Positions 10,679 to 18,845 of a stretch of 64,000 bases of DNA are shown in pieces; within the stretch, counting starts at the first letter, position 1, and every line of letters begins with the position of its first letter. Both the position numbers and the translations under genes were made by a program. Source of the DNA: Verrucomicrobiota bacterium. Its GTDB lineage: Bacteria; Chlamydiota; Chlamydiia; Chlamydiales; Rhabdochlamydiaceae. The stretch is taken from the NCBI GenBank assembly GCA_018240065.1, contig JAFEGH010000007.1, positions 248,001 through 312,000 of the forward strand, given 5' to 3'. Below the pieces are notes generated by a model. The model was given only the letters and a program-made list of their open reading frames with translations. It made no database searches and was not told the DNA's origin.

Positions 10679-10750
10679 TGCCCAGAAAAGGAATCGAACC
10701 TTCGACCTTTTGCTTACCATGCAAATGCTCTACCACTGAGCTATCTGGGC
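10679..10750 (-). tRNA. tRNA-Thr (anticodon GGT)
   Basis: A cloverleaf folds on the minus strand. The acceptor stem GCCCAGA pairs with TCTGGGC. The anticodon stem TTTGC/GCAAA carries loop ATGGTAA, giving anticodon GGT. The T arm contains TTCGATT and the discriminator is A. The 3' CCA is not encoded. The gene lies 47 bases upstream of the tuf start on the same strand. Confidence 0.94.
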
Positions 10751-10817
10751 ACTCTACTTTGCAATCTTCCTGCATGTCATCAATTCATCGAGCATCTGTT
10801 TGAGAGCTGCCGAATAT

Positions 10818-10844
10818 GTCGAAAAATCGGATCGATTTTGCGAC
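10818..10844. other. Hairpin in the infA to tRNA-Thr spacer
   Basis: The 266-base spacer 10751-11016 has no gene. It contains a 12-bp inverted repeat with one mismatch and a 3-base loop (GTCGAAAAATCG against CGATTTTGCGAC). A second 8-bp inverted repeat, TCAGCAGT/ACTGCTGA, spans about 10849-10902. Neither is followed by a T run. The region probably carries the tRNA-Thr/tuf promoter, but no convincing -35/-10 pair was found. Confidence 0.45.
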
Positions 10845-10960
10845 TTATTCAGCAGTCCTCAACCTCTTCAGCAAGGCTCATTTTCCGAGCAAACTGCTGA
10901 TGAGCAGAACCCTACTTCAGGTCGAAAGCAGCAAAGTTTATTCTCCAAGGCAAATTAATT

Positions 10961-10993
10961 CAACCCCAATTGTCTTAAGGGTTGGATTTTTTT
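10961..10993. terminator. Terminator-like hairpin downstream of infA
   Basis: CAACCC (10961-10966) pairs with GGGTTG (10979-10984) around a 12-base loop, followed on the plus strand by a T7 run. On the minus strand, the direction of infA, the following bases are AATTAATTT. It is 23 bases past the infA stop and may terminate infA weakly. The better T run is on the other strand. Confidence 0.4.
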
Positions 10994-11016
10994 GAATTTT
11001 ATTGAACTTACCAAGA

Positions 11017-11235
11017 TCATCTTTGACGATAGATGATGCGGGCTTTGGTCAAATCATAGGGCGACATCTCGACGGTGACGACGTCCCCGACGAGTACGCG
11101 AATGTTACGCATCCGCATTTTTCCACAAAGATGGGCGTGAACGCGCATCCCGTTTTCAAGAATGACTCTAAAGGTCATGTTGGGAAGAAGCTCTTCCACT
11201 GTCCCATCAATTTTTATTGTATCTTCTTTCGGCAT
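11017..11235 (-). CDS. infA: Translation initiation factor IF-1
   Basis: Single OB-fold factor that binds the ribosomal A site during initiation, 72 residues, the standard length. The sequence runs [20 protein letters not shown], then [19 protein letters not shown] and [14 protein letters not shown], all hallmark IF-1 stretches. The ATG at 11235 begins MPKEDTI. It lies upstream of tRNA-Thr and tuf on the same strand, an order I recall from other chlamydiae. Confidence 0.97.
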   Translation of the reverse strand: MPKEDTIKIDGTVEELLPNMTFRVILENGMRVHAHLCGKMRMRNIRVLVGDVVTVEMSPYDLTKARIIYRQR

Positions 11236-11337
11236 AGAGTCTGGGTTATAAGTAAAAAAACACGTTCATCAAACTAAATTTCCCTCAAATTGTCAATCAG
11301 ATTATAATACATGCGTACCCAACTCTAGTTTCAAAAA

Positions 11338-11811
11338 ATGGATATGAATAATCTTATGCCGGACTGCCAGCCCTTCGAGACATGCATCCTTAAGCAACAG
11401 AGAATTAAGCAGCTATTCTCCTGCTGCTCGACCCCGCAGCAGAAGTATGAGAAGATCATCGAACTTGGCAGGCTGCTCTCTCCTTATCCAGTAGAGCTCA
11501 AAACTCCAGACCGTCTGGTGAAAGGATGCCAAAGCGAGATGTACCTATCGACCTCTTATACAGAGGGTAAAGTCGTCTTCCAGGCCTACTCCGAGGCACT
11601 GATCTCGGCGGGGCTTGCCGCTCTGTTGCTCTCCGTATATAGCGAGGAGCCTCCTGAGGCGGTCCTAACCTGCCCTCCCCTATTTTTAGAGGAATTGGGT
11701 ATCCATGGCAGTCTCTCCCCCAGCCGCTCTAACGGCCTTTCCAGCCTCTTTCTTCGGATGAAGCAAGACTCATTAAATTTTTTAATTGCACTTCAATCCG
11801 CTCGCCGTTAA
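11338..11811 (+). CDS. sufE: SufE-family sulfur acceptor protein
   Basis: SufE-type proteins accept persulfide sulfur from a SufS cysteine desulfurase and pass it on for iron-sulfur cluster assembly in the cytoplasm. The protein is 157 residues. The family core is visible: KYEKIIELGRLL (about 37-48), the active-site loop VKGCQSEMYL with Cys64, and AYSEALISAGLAALLL (about 82-98). The C-terminus after about 125 is divergent. It is oriented away from infA. No suf gene is adjacent, so its partner must lie elsewhere. The first ATG was used; a second ATG 2 codons later is also possible. Confidence 0.85.
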   Translation: MDMNNLMPDCQPFETCILKQQRIKQLFSCCSTPQQKYEKIIELGRLLSPYPVELKTPDRLVKGCQSEMYLSTSYTEGKVVFQAYSEALISAGLAALLLSVYSEEPPEAVLTCPPLFLEELGIHGSLSPSRSNGLSSLFLRMKQDSLNFLIALQSARR

Positions 11812-11837
11812 ATGATTCTTTATAACGTCCGTTTAAT

Positions 11838-11866
11838 TTGCAATTAACTGTAATCATGCCTATGAT
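11838..11866 (+). promoter_or_regulatory. Promoter of the first Inc-like gene
   Basis: TTGCAA (11838-11843), a 17-base spacer and TATGAT (11861-11866) give a good housekeeping-sigma promoter 32 bases before the ATG. The same TTGCAATT...ATCATGC.TATRAT layout recurs in front of the paralogous gene at 12952. Confidence 0.65.
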
Positions 11867-11898
11867 AGATGGACTTTTTTATTAAAGAGGTAAATCTT

Positions 11899-12810
11899 AT
11901 GGCAACTTCTGTCGCATTGACCACCCCGGCCGCCGCCGTGACTCAGTCCACAACCGCCGCCGCACCAAACAAATCTTATCTCGCCCGCTGTGTCGAGGAC
12001 CTCTCTGCTGATAAAGTGTCGACCTTGGACAGACAGTCGACTCTATGGACGGTTGCTGCCGGCGCGACTTTTGTTGCTTTTACAGTGCTTGCTGTCGGCG
12101 CTTTTGTTGCGACTGCCGTCCTTCTCCCCGCCTATGTCCCTGTCGCCGGCCTTTCCGCACTTCTTCTGGCAATGCCTGTCGCCAATTTTGTGAAGAATTT
12201 CCTTGAGTATTCTGAGAATTCGCGCAAAGAAGCCAATATGCACCGCGAAATCCAGAACAACTATCTCGATCTTACTCAAGGAACTCCTGCCCAGGTTCAG
12301 ATAGACCTGATGCGCAGAGGAATCACCTGGTTCCAGATTCCCGGACAGCAGATTTCGCGCCCGCAGGATCTGGCGGTTTTGAACCCGGTCCTCGCAAAAG
12401 CTAGACAGTTAGACACCAAAATCCAGGACCATCTTCAAACCAAAGATGAGTTGACAGCAGAAGCGAGACAGCTTGCATCTGCGGATTTCGCTCAAAACCG
12501 TCAAAAAATTTATGATCTTCGCAATGCAGCTCTCTTTGCGGAAGACCTTGCGATGAAGACCAAGATCGAAGCTGCGTTTGTCAACGCTGTTCTCCGCAAG
12601 GGGGATTTCAATGGAACGCTGGAAGATGTCGCCACTCTTTCAAACATCGCTTACCATGAGCGCATTCTGGGCGATGAGTTGAACGATGGCGCTGCCGTCA
12701 ATCAATTCCTTACCTTCAAAAACCACGCCTTCGCTCCGATTACTTTCGACGACGTCAAACGCATGAACGTCGCTGAACTGGGGCAGCGCTTAGTCGCGGC
12801 AATGGCCTAA
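11899..12810 (+). CDS. Inc-like bilobed membrane protein, paralogue 1
   Basis: Not recognisable as a named protein. It has 303 residues. There is no signal peptide. A long bilobed hydrophobic segment (about residues 45-100: VAAGATFVAFTVLAVGAFVA, a short turn, then VPVAGLSALLLAMPVANFV) is followed by a charged, helical C-terminal domain of about 200 residues. This two-helix hairpin is the hallmark of chlamydial inclusion-membrane (Inc) proteins, secreted by the type III system. The start ATG at 11899 was preferred over an upstream TTG at 11869 because AGAGG lies just ahead. The next gene is a paralogue (both end in a conserved FKxxxxAPIxxxxVK...AMA-type tail). The Inc assignment is inference from topology. 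Confidence 0.75.
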   Translation: MATSVALTTPAAAVTQSTTAAAPNKSYLARCVEDLSADKVSTLDRQSTLWTVAAGATFVAFTVLAVGAFVATAVLLPAYVPVAGLSALLLAMPVANFVKNFLEYSENSRKEANMHREIQNNYLDLTQGTPAQVQIDLMRRGITWFQIPGQQISRPQDLAVLNPVLAKARQLDTKIQDHLQTKDELTAEARQLASADFAQNRQKIYDLRNAALFAEDLAMKTKIEAAFVNAVLRKGDFNGTLEDVATLSNIAYHERILGDELNDGAAVNQFLTFKNHAFAPITFDDVKRMNVAELGQRLVAAMA

Positions 12811-12837
12811 GAAACTCTTTACATCATATATTTTTTT

Positions 12838-12868
12838 AAAGCTCCCCTTCGGGAGCTTTTTCGTTTTT
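12838..12868 (+). terminator. Rho-independent terminator
   Basis: AAAGCTCCC and GGGAGCTTT form a 9-bp stem with a CTTC tetraloop, followed by TTCGTTTTT. It lies 28 bases after the stop of the first Inc-like gene, so the two paralogues are transcribed separately. Confidence 0.88.
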
Positions 12869-12892
12869 AAAATAATTACAACTGACATCTTC

Positions 12893-12922
12893 TTGCAATT
12901 TAATTGTTATTCATGCTATAAT
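12893..12922 (+). promoter_or_regulatory. Promoter of the second Inc-like gene
   Basis: TTGCAA (12893-12898), an 18-base spacer and a consensus TATAAT (12917-12922) lie 29 bases before the ATG. The element closely resembles the promoter at 11838-11866, indicating duplication of the regulatory region with the gene. Confidence 0.72.
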
Positions 12923-12951
12923 AATTCGACTTTTAATTGATGAGGGTTTGA

Positions 12952-13830
12952 ATGGCAATTACTATGCCCCTTTCTTCTGTTTCATCTTCTCTGGCTCAAA
13001 AAACAGTTCTTCAGCAGTGCCAGGAAGAGCTCAATCCCGAGTTGCTCGCCTCGTACGACCAAAAGTCAACTCTTTGGAAAGTAGCCGCCATTGCCACTCT
13101 TGTCGCCTTTACCGCTCTGATGATCGGCGGTTTCATTGCCACAGCCCTTTATGCTCCCGTTTTCATCCCGATTATCGGGATCACCTCCCTCATCCTGCTC
13201 AGCCAGATCAACAGGGTCTACCGAACTTTCGACAATTGGTCGACTCAGTCCCATGAGAGAGCGGATCAGTTAAGAGAGATCAACCGCCATTATCAGGAAC
13301 TCTCCGGTTCTACTCCTGCCCAGATCCAACAGATTTTGCGCCAAAAAGGGATCCACAACGTCACAGGGATGCAATACAACGATCCCAATCTGACGACCTT
13401 GAAGCCCTTGATCGCCCGCCACCTTTTCTGGGAAGGGCATGTAGAGAAGCTCCAGAAGCTGAAACAGGAGAAGTTGGATGAGGCCGCAAAACTCACCTCT
13501 GAAAGTTTCACCGACCATAGAGAAGAGATCTACGACCTGCGCTCCGAGGCCCTCGAGCTGGAAAAACAGGCCCTCGAGTCGAAGGTTAAAAATAGTTTCA
13601 TCAATGCCGCCCTCCGCCGCCCCCATTTTGCAGGAACGCTGGCTGACGTGGGAACCTTCTCCGCTCTTTCCGGCCAGGAACGCGCTGCCGGAATTCCTAT
13701 GAATGTCGCTGGCGCAGGCGAGTTTTTCACTTTCAAGGCGCGCAATGTCGCGCCGATTCAGTACAATGAAGTTAAACAAATTGGCGTTGCGGACCTGGCA
13801 ATGCGCATGCTGGCAGCGATGCCCGCTTGA
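12952..13830 (+). CDS. Inc-like bilobed membrane protein, paralogue 2
   Basis: Uncharacterised protein of 292 residues and a clear paralogue of the preceding one. It shares a bilobed hydrophobic region (about 45-92: VAAIATLVAFTALMIGGFIA then VFIPIIGITSLILLSQI) followed by a helical charged domain and a matching C-terminal block (FTFKARNVAPIQYNEVKQIG). No signal peptide is present. GAGGG precedes the ATG at good spacing. A short gap of 21 bases with no terminator links it to the small membrane protein downstream. Insertion into the inclusion membrane after type III secretion is a plausible role by topology, not shown by sequence. Confidence 0.75.
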   Translation: MAITMPLSSVSSSLAQKTVLQQCQEELNPELLASYDQKSTLWKVAAIATLVAFTALMIGGFIATALYAPVFIPIIGITSLILLSQINRVYRTFDNWSTQSHERADQLREINRHYQELSGSTPAQIQQILRQKGIHNVTGMQYNDPNLTTLKPLIARHLFWEGHVEKLQKLKQEKLDEAAKLTSESFTDHREEIYDLRSEALELEKQALESKVKNSFINAALRRPHFAGTLADVGTFSALSGQERAAGIPMNVAGAGEFFTFKARNVAPIQYNEVKQIGVADLAMRMLAAMPA

Positions 13831-13851
13831 ACCTTTATATGAGAATAATTG

Positions 13852-14259
13852 ATGCCCAGACTGATTTCTAAAGACCAACTTGAACGAACTCTAGCCAGGC
13901 TGGAAGAGGCTTTTAACCTCATCGGCTATATCCCGTTCATGTCCGTCCTTTCCGCCACGGTCCGCGCCATTGGCGGAAAGGCGCAAGCACTTTTGGGGCT
14001 ATGTTTCGCGATCGGGTATTTCTGCCTGCTCGGATTTACCGAAACGCGTAAAATCAAACACTTTTTTCATTTGAAATCCAGCTTCTCCCAGATCCTGCAC
14101 GGCATTTGCAATATCGTCCGCGCCGCGATCGAGGCCGTCCCCTTCCTGGGCCTTGTCGTCTGCCTGCCTTACGACCGCCTGCTGAAGAAGCGGTTCAAAT
14201 ACGATGTTGAAAACTGCACCGATATCGAGATCGAGGGCGAAGAGATCAGCGGCTCTTAA
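13852..14259 (+). CDS. Small membrane protein downstream of the Inc-like pair
   Basis: Function not recognised. The 135-residue product has a short charged N-terminus, hydrophobic stretches at about 22-64 (FNLIGYIPFMSVLSATVRAI and ALLGLCFAIGYFCLLGF) and at about 82-110 (GICNIVRAAIEAVPFLGLVV), then an acidic tail ending EIEGEEISGS. ATG 13852 was chosen over the TTG immediately before it. No strong ribosome site is visible, so translation may be coupled to the gene 21 bases upstream. The pattern of hydrophobic hairpins suggests an inner or inclusion membrane location. Its similarity to the Inc pair is only in context. Confidence 0.65.
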   Translation: MPRLISKDQLERTLARLEEAFNLIGYIPFMSVLSATVRAIGGKAQALLGLCFAIGYFCLLGFTETRKIKHFFHLKSSFSQILHGICNIVRAAIEAVPFLGLVVCLPYDRLLKKRFKYDVENCTDIEIEGEEISGS

Positions 14260-14308
14260 GAAAAGCCTCTCTCATGTCTTCGGTCAGAGTTTCTGCCGGG
14301 CCGAGACC

Positions 14309-15502
14309 TTAAGACAGAAGACAGCGCAGATTGTCTTGGATACCTCCCGTGACCACCGCCTTGCCATTATCTCCAAGATAGACGTCATATTCCAGACGGA
14401 CCCCGAATTCTCCCGGCAGGTAGATTCCCGGCTCAATGGAAAAGCAGGTGCGCGGGATCAGCTCCCTCAAGTCCAGAGTTTCCAGACTGTCGATATGAGC
14501 GCCGGGTCCATGGTCCTTCGTGTAGATGTTATGGCCTGTGCGGTGCGTAAAATATTGACCATAGCCTTTATCTTCGATCACTTTTCGGCAGACCTGATCC
14601 ACTTCAAAGCCTTTGAGGCTCTCCCCTTTTGCATAGCGGCTGATCACAAAGTCTGTCGCGGCTTTCTGCGCTGCCCGGACGATTTCGAAGATCTCCTTTT
14701 GCCTCTCTGTTGGCGCACTGTCTGCGACGGCGACCCGCGTGATGTCTCCGTAGACGGCTTTGGGATTCTTTTTTTTGCACCAAAGGTCGATCAAGACAAA
14801 GTCCCCTTTTTTAATCTCGCTGGACCCCTCTTTCAGGGGCTCGAAATGGGGATCGGCGCTATGAGCGCCTACAGCGCAAATCGGCAGCCCTTCAGTCATG
14901 AAGCCGTTGGCTTCCATCTGGTCAGCGATGAACATTCTCACCTGGTACTCGTTGATTTTCCTGCCGCTGCGTAGCGACGTCGCGATCTTATCCCAGGCCA
15001 TTCCAACGATCTTATCGAGAATGTACGCCGCCTCAAGATGGGACTTGAGCTGCTCTTCATCGAGCACACATGTGTAATACTGAAGAAAGGAAGCCGACGA
15101 GACCACTTCGATCTGGAAACTCCGAACCAGGTCGACCATGCCGGCGTCGACTTTAGAAAGGTAGGGAATCGCATTGCGGGGAGAATATTCCATCGCAACG
15201 GTCTTTGCGCCTTTCAAGACTTTGCCAAGCTGCGACTCCAGCTCCTGCCACTTCAAATAGATCTCCGTTTTGCCGGGAAGGTCGGGAAGAACGTGAGGCT
15301 CGATCTTATGCAAGATTTTAACCGGATCTCCCTTGGCAGGGATCCAGTAGAAAAAACGCCGTGTGATTAAAAGATCGGGATCGACGGCAAGAAAATTTCT
15401 GGCAAGGGTGTTGATCCCGTGAAAATCATACAGCAGCCAGCCGTCGATTTTCTCTTTTGTCAGATGTTTTTGAACGTCTTGAATCCGCGCGCGCCAGTCC
15501 AT
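14309..15502 (-). CDS. M24-family Xaa-Pro aminopeptidase-like metallopeptidase
   Basis: Cytoplasmic metallopeptidase of the pita-bread fold, 397 residues, with an N-terminal creatinase-like domain (1-150) and a C-terminal catalytic domain. The five metal ligands are visible: Asp239 (LIDLW), Asp253 (YGDITR), His324 (THRTGHNI), Glu357 (FSIEPGI) and Glu371 (VRLEYDV). This fits aminopeptidase P or prolidase activity, removing residues before proline. It is the last gene of a minus-strand run (MYG1-like, HIT, HEAT, this gene) with gaps of 4-22 bases. Exact substrate cannot be told. No good ribosome site precedes the ATG, so coupling to the upstream gene is likely. Confidence 0.88.
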   Translation of the reverse strand: MDWRARIQDVQKHLTKEKIDGWLLYDFHGINTLARNFLAVDPDLLITRRFFYWIPAKGDPVKILHKIEPHVLPDLPGKTEIYLKWQELESQLGKVLKGAKTVAMEYSPRNAIPYLSKVDAGMVDLVRSFQIEVVSSASFLQYYTCVLDEEQLKSHLEAAYILDKIVGMAWDKIATSLRSGRKINEYQVRMFIADQMEANGFMTEGLPICAVGAHSADPHFEPLKEGSSEIKKGDFVLIDLWCKKKNPKAVYGDITRVAVADSAPTERQKEIFEIVRAAQKAATDFVISRYAKGESLKGFEVDQVCRKVIEDKGYGQYFTHRTGHNIYTKDHGPGAHIDSLETLDLRELIPRTCFSIEPGIYLPGEFGVRLEYDVYLGDNGKAVVTGGIQDNLRCLLS

Positions 15503-15521
15503 AGAGGAGACCCCTTATCCA

Positions 15522-17273
15522 TTAATGGTATAGGCACTGGATTAAAGCAGAAGCGGCGACAACGCGCAAGACTTGGAACGGCTCTTTTAAAATATCGACT
15601 AAAAAAGGGATGGAGCTCGGATCGCCGATCCGGGCAAGGGCCTCAAGGATATGGACTTTCATTTCACGGTCGACGCCGGGGTAGGCGTCTTGCAGGACCT
15701 TCACCGCGGAAGGATCGCTGCCGACAATGGCAAGGATGAGAGCCGCCTGAACGCGGATTTTTTCATCGCTGTCTGCAAGTAGCTCCCGGACAGCAGCTAG
15801 TCCCTCTTCATCCCCTTCCTGGAGCAGCGTCGCAGCCGCAGCTCCCGTGACGCCCCATGTGCGGGTCTGCAGGAACTCTTTCACCGCCGCCTGGGCCTTA
15901 GGGTACCGCACGATGCTCAAAGTCGACAAAAGGTCGAGCCTGACAAGCTGATCGACGACGGCGGGATAGTGGGGGATATGATCGATGTGTTTCACGCGGC
16001 TGGGAGAAAGAGAGCGGAACAGAGGGTTGCTATGCGAGTCCCACATCCAAAGGGTGTGGCTCTCCCCGGTAAAGACCTTGTGGATCGTATCGCATGCCAT
16101 CTTCACCTGGATCCTCTGTCCGATCAATCCCATCGCCAGGTTGACTTTCACATAAGGATCCTGAGTCTCTTTGATCTCTTTAAGAGCAAGCTTGAGACCA
16201 TATTTTCCGCTGACGCCAAGGGCCGCGGAAGATAAGCGGCGCCATTCGGGATTCTCCGATTTAAGCCATTTTGACAAATGGCAGCTCCCCTCCTTTTCAT
16301 TGCTCAGGAGCAAAACATAGGCCGCGGTGATCGCAACTTCAGGAGCCGTGTCATTCAAATTGTCCTCGATCAATTCCGGCACAGGGACAGAGGCGATTTT
16401 CTTCACTCGCATCAGCGCCAGCGCATTGAGCGCAGAGACGCGCACATCGGGCGACGCATCGCGCAGCAGCGGCAGAAGAAGATCGAGCTCATTTTTTAAA
16501 TTCAGATGGATAATGACCTCGGCTGCAAGCTGCCGCAAACCTGCCCGGTCGCTCTTCACAAGCCCGAGCAGCTCCTCGCGGTCGATGCTGTCGTACATGC
16601 TGACCAGGGCGACGATCGCGGAGGCCTTTTCTTCCGCCAAGGTGCGTGGATTGCCGATGATCTCTTTCAGATCTCCTTTCAGTTCATGCATCCGCAGCAT
16701 CCCGACCGCCTGGATCGCATCGAGACGCACATACCAGACTTTTTCTTCTTTGAGCAGTCGAGCGATCTCATCTTTAAGGGGCGCGTCCGCATAGGAAGTG
16801 GACAATTTGATGGCGATCGAGCGAAGCATGGCATTCGAGGCGCGCAATTGGCCCACCAGCATCGGGATCGCCTTGGCGTCGCGTGTGAACGCCGCCCCCA
16901 GCATCGAATTGAGCCGGATGTTGAGCTGGGCGGAGGACTCTCCCTTGTTCAGCACGCCCCATGCCAGCACCTCCAGCATGCGGCGGTCCAGCTTTTCCTC
17001 CTGGAATTTGATCGTCGTCTCGACCCATTGCTCCATCGCCTCTGTCTCGTCCCCTTTTTCGCTCAGCGCGCGGATATAGGCTAGCTGAAGAGCTTTTGAC
17101 TCGGGGAATTCCTTGAGGGCGGCCTGCGCTTCCTCCACTGCAGAGTTGCGGTCGGAGATCAGCAGATGAGCATAGATCCTTTTTTTGAATTCCTCTTCCT
17201 GAACATCTGCGCATGCGCCTGCAACGCCAAAAATCATCGAAGCCCAGGACAGGTACAGAAAAGGAATGCGCAT
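15522..17273 (-). CDS. Exported HEAT-repeat protein
   Basis: The 583-residue product starts with a signal peptide (MRIPFLYLSWASMIFGVAGACA, cleavage about residue 22) and then consists of helical repeats. A TPR-like stretch (about 40-110) precedes many HEAT/PBS-type repeats, such as VRLDAIQAVGMLR, VRVSALNALALMR, IRVQAALILAIVG and MKVHILEALARIG. Such solenoids bind proteins; the partner is unknown. A periplasmic location is inferred. It lies 4 bases after the HIT gene and 19 before the M24 peptidase. From memory, a HEAT, HIT and MYG1-like trio is also adjacent in Chlamydia trachomatis, so this may be conserved synteny. Confidence 0.8.
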   Translation of the reverse strand: MRIPFLYLSWASMIFGVAGACADVQEEEFKKRIYAHLLISDRNSAVEEAQAALKEFPESKALQLAYIRALSEKGDETEAMEQWVETTIKFQEEKLDRRMLEVLAWGVLNKGESSAQLNIRLNSMLGAAFTRDAKAIPMLVGQLRASNAMLRSIAIKLSTSYADAPLKDEIARLLKEEKVWYVRLDAIQAVGMLRMHELKGDLKEIIGNPRTLAEEKASAIVALVSMYDSIDREELLGLVKSDRAGLRQLAAEVIIHLNLKNELDLLLPLLRDASPDVRVSALNALALMRVKKIASVPVPELIEDNLNDTAPEVAITAAYVLLLSNEKEGSCHLSKWLKSENPEWRRLSSAALGVSGKYGLKLALKEIKETQDPYVKVNLAMGLIGQRIQVKMACDTIHKVFTGESHTLWMWDSHSNPLFRSLSPSRVKHIDHIPHYPAVVDQLVRLDLLSTLSIVRYPKAQAAVKEFLQTRTWGVTGAAAATLLQEGDEEGLAAVRELLADSDEKIRVQAALILAIVGSDPSAVKVLQDAYPGVDREMKVHILEALARIGDPSSIPFLVDILKEPFQVLRVVAASALIQCLYH

Positions 17274-17277
17274 TGGA

Positions 17278-17613
17278 TTATCCTAAGTGGGAAAGCTTGC
17301 GCCCGCCGATCAGATGAAAATGCAGATGGAAGACTGTCTGGCCGGCGTCAGGGCCGTTGTTGGTCAGCAGCCGATAACCCTCTTCTACATTGTACTCGTC
17401 GGCCAGCTGTTGGGCCACTTCGATGATCTCCCCGATCAGCGGAAGATCTTCCGGTTTTACGGCCTGAAGACCAGCGATCTCCTTCTTGGGCATGATCAAA
17501 ATATGCACAGGCGCGACAGGAGCGATGTCCTCGATCGCCAGGATCCGCTCGTTCTCAAAGACCTTTTTACAGGGGAGCTTCCCCTGGATGATTTTACCGA
17601 ATACTGTGGTCAT
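17278..17613 (-). CDS. HIT-family nucleotide hydrolase
   Basis: Small histidine-triad protein of 111 residues, the usual HINT size. The family hydrolyses nucleoside phosphoramidates or dinucleotide polyphosphates. The triad FHLHFHLIGGR is at about residues 95-106, with the catalytic His in the HxHxH pattern. The N-terminal FGKIIQGKLPCKKVFENERILA is typical of HINT proteins. It sits 22 bases after the MYG1-like gene and 4 before the HEAT-repeat gene, in one operon. Confidence 0.93.
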   Translation of the reverse strand: MTTVFGKIIQGKLPCKKVFENERILAIEDIAPVAPVHILIMPKKEIAGLQAVKPEDLPLIGEIIEVAQQLADEYNVEEGYRLLTNNGPDAGQTVFHLHFHLIGGRKLSHLG

Positions 17614-17635
17614 AGCACATCCCGATGGTATTTGT

Positions 17636-18517
17636 TTATGGCAGCTTTTGAGGCATCAACCCTAAGACATAGTCCAGGGCCTTGAAGACATCTTCCTTGG
17701 TCTCCCATACGGAAATGAATCGTCCTTTATGGCAGAAGATCGCCCCGGGGATTCCCGACACGCGCTTCAGATCCTCGTCCAGGAGTCCAGCCCATTCCTG
17801 GGGCAGGGGGACGCGCACTTTCATCCTTTCCTCAAATGTAGGTGGGATCCCTCTGAGCTTCCAATGCCCCCCGGAGGGCATCACGACGAAAAGGGCAGGA
17901 TGGGTCTCTCCCCCCATGTCGAAGAAACACTCCATCCAGGGCATCGCCTCTTCGAAATAAAGGAACTTTTCTTTCTTTTTCATGCTAAAAGCAACCTTCT
18001 CGCGGCACGCCTGGATATAGCGGAAGCGCTCCAGCAAGCGCCTTAAATGCCCGACTACAAAATCAAGGGCGTCGAAAAAAGCCTTGGTTTGTTCTTCTTT
18101 GGGAGCGTCATAGACCGGGGGCACAAAATTGGTCACGACGTTGGAAAATGTTGAGGTCCCGATCTCAGGGGTCACTCTTCCGTTGTCATGGGCGTCGACG
18201 CCAAGGATCAGGGAACGGTTGAAAAATTCATAGGCCGGCTCATCGACGATCCCCTGCTGCCTCATATAGAGCCAGATCATCCCCGCGCTGCTCAAATCCC
18301 CGGTATATTCCGATTGATGGTGGTCGAAGCGCTTGATGGAAGGGTCGTAAATACCGCCGACATCGCAGACAAACTCGCACTCATCCAAGCTTCTTAAATC
18401 GCGCGTGCGCACGATCTTGTCCCTGTCGATGAGTCCAAATGTCAGCAGCAGGGCGCATGCAGTCACTTCATCGGCATGGAATGAACCATCGTGAGTTCCA
18501 ACGCTGCGTTTGATCAT
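17636..18517 (-). CDS. MYG1-family (DHH-like) metal-dependent hydrolase
   Basis: Protein of 293 residues of the MYG1/UPF0160 family, which in eukaryotes acts as a 3'-5' RNA exonuclease. The family signature is clear: VGTHDGSFHADEVTACALLL (about 6-26), RTRDL, VCDVGGIYDP and RFDHHQ (about 63-68), which supply the DHH-type metal ligands. It is first in the minus-strand operon leading to the HIT, HEAT and M24 genes. An AAAGG ribosome site precedes the ATG at 18517. The upstream divergent spacer holds a long inverted repeat. Substrate in bacteria is not established. Confidence 0.88.
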   Translation of the reverse strand: MIKRSVGTHDGSFHADEVTACALLLTFGLIDRDKIVRTRDLRSLDECEFVCDVGGIYDPSIKRFDHHQSEYTGDLSSAGMIWLYMRQQGIVDEPAYEFFNRSLILGVDAHDNGRVTPEIGTSTFSNVVTNFVPPVYDAPKEEQTKAFFDALDFVVGHLRRLLERFRYIQACREKVAFSMKKKEKFLYFEEAMPWMECFFDMGGETHPALFVVMPSGGHWKLRGIPPTFEERMKVRVPLPQEWAGLLDEDLKRVSGIPGAIFCHKGRFISVWETKEDVFKALDYVLGLMPQKLP

Positions 18518-18553
18518 GAGCCTTTCTCACTTTTCGAAGAGGATGATTTTTGC

Positions 18554-18645
18554 AGGACTTTTTCCGCAAATTTTAGAGAGGCTGCGCAGGGCTTACTTAA
18601 ACAAGTAGGACAAGCAGCCTCTCTAAAATTTGTGGGAAAAGACGT
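18554..18645. repeat. Long inverted repeat (92 bp)
   Basis: Arms 18554-18585 and 18614-18645 are complementary over 32 bases with about four mismatches; the inner 18 bases (AAATTTTAGAGAGGCTGC) are a perfect match. The 28-base loop contains a smaller inverted pair (CTTACTT/AAGTAGG). It lies in the 328-base divergent spacer between the MYG1-like gene and the gene at 18846, so it is not an ordinary terminator for either. A REP/MITE-like element or a transcription-blocking structure is possible. No second copy was noticed in the window. Confidence 0.8.
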
Positions 18646-18801
18646 AATAAGCACGTTTGATGAATAGTGAGATAGGCTCATATATACCTAAAGGATCGGG
18701 AGGTTTTGACCATAAAGTGTTATTGTACCCCTGTAAAAAATAATGCTCAAGAACCAGCTTCACCCTTTTGTATAAAAAATAATGGCATTCGAAAAATACC
18801 A

Positions 18802-18829
18802 TTGATAGAGTTTACTACTCTCCTATCAT
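18802..18829 (+). promoter_or_regulatory. Candidate promoter overlapping an inverted repeat
   Basis: TTGATA (18802-18807), a 16-base spacer and TATCAT (18824-18829) precede the ATG at 18846. The same stretch is an imperfect palindrome (TGATAG-AGT ... ACT-CTC-CTATCA), so a regulator-binding site may overlap the promoter. The implied leader would be only about 10 bases. Confidence 0.4.
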
Positions 18830-18845
18830 CAGCGAGATATTACTC

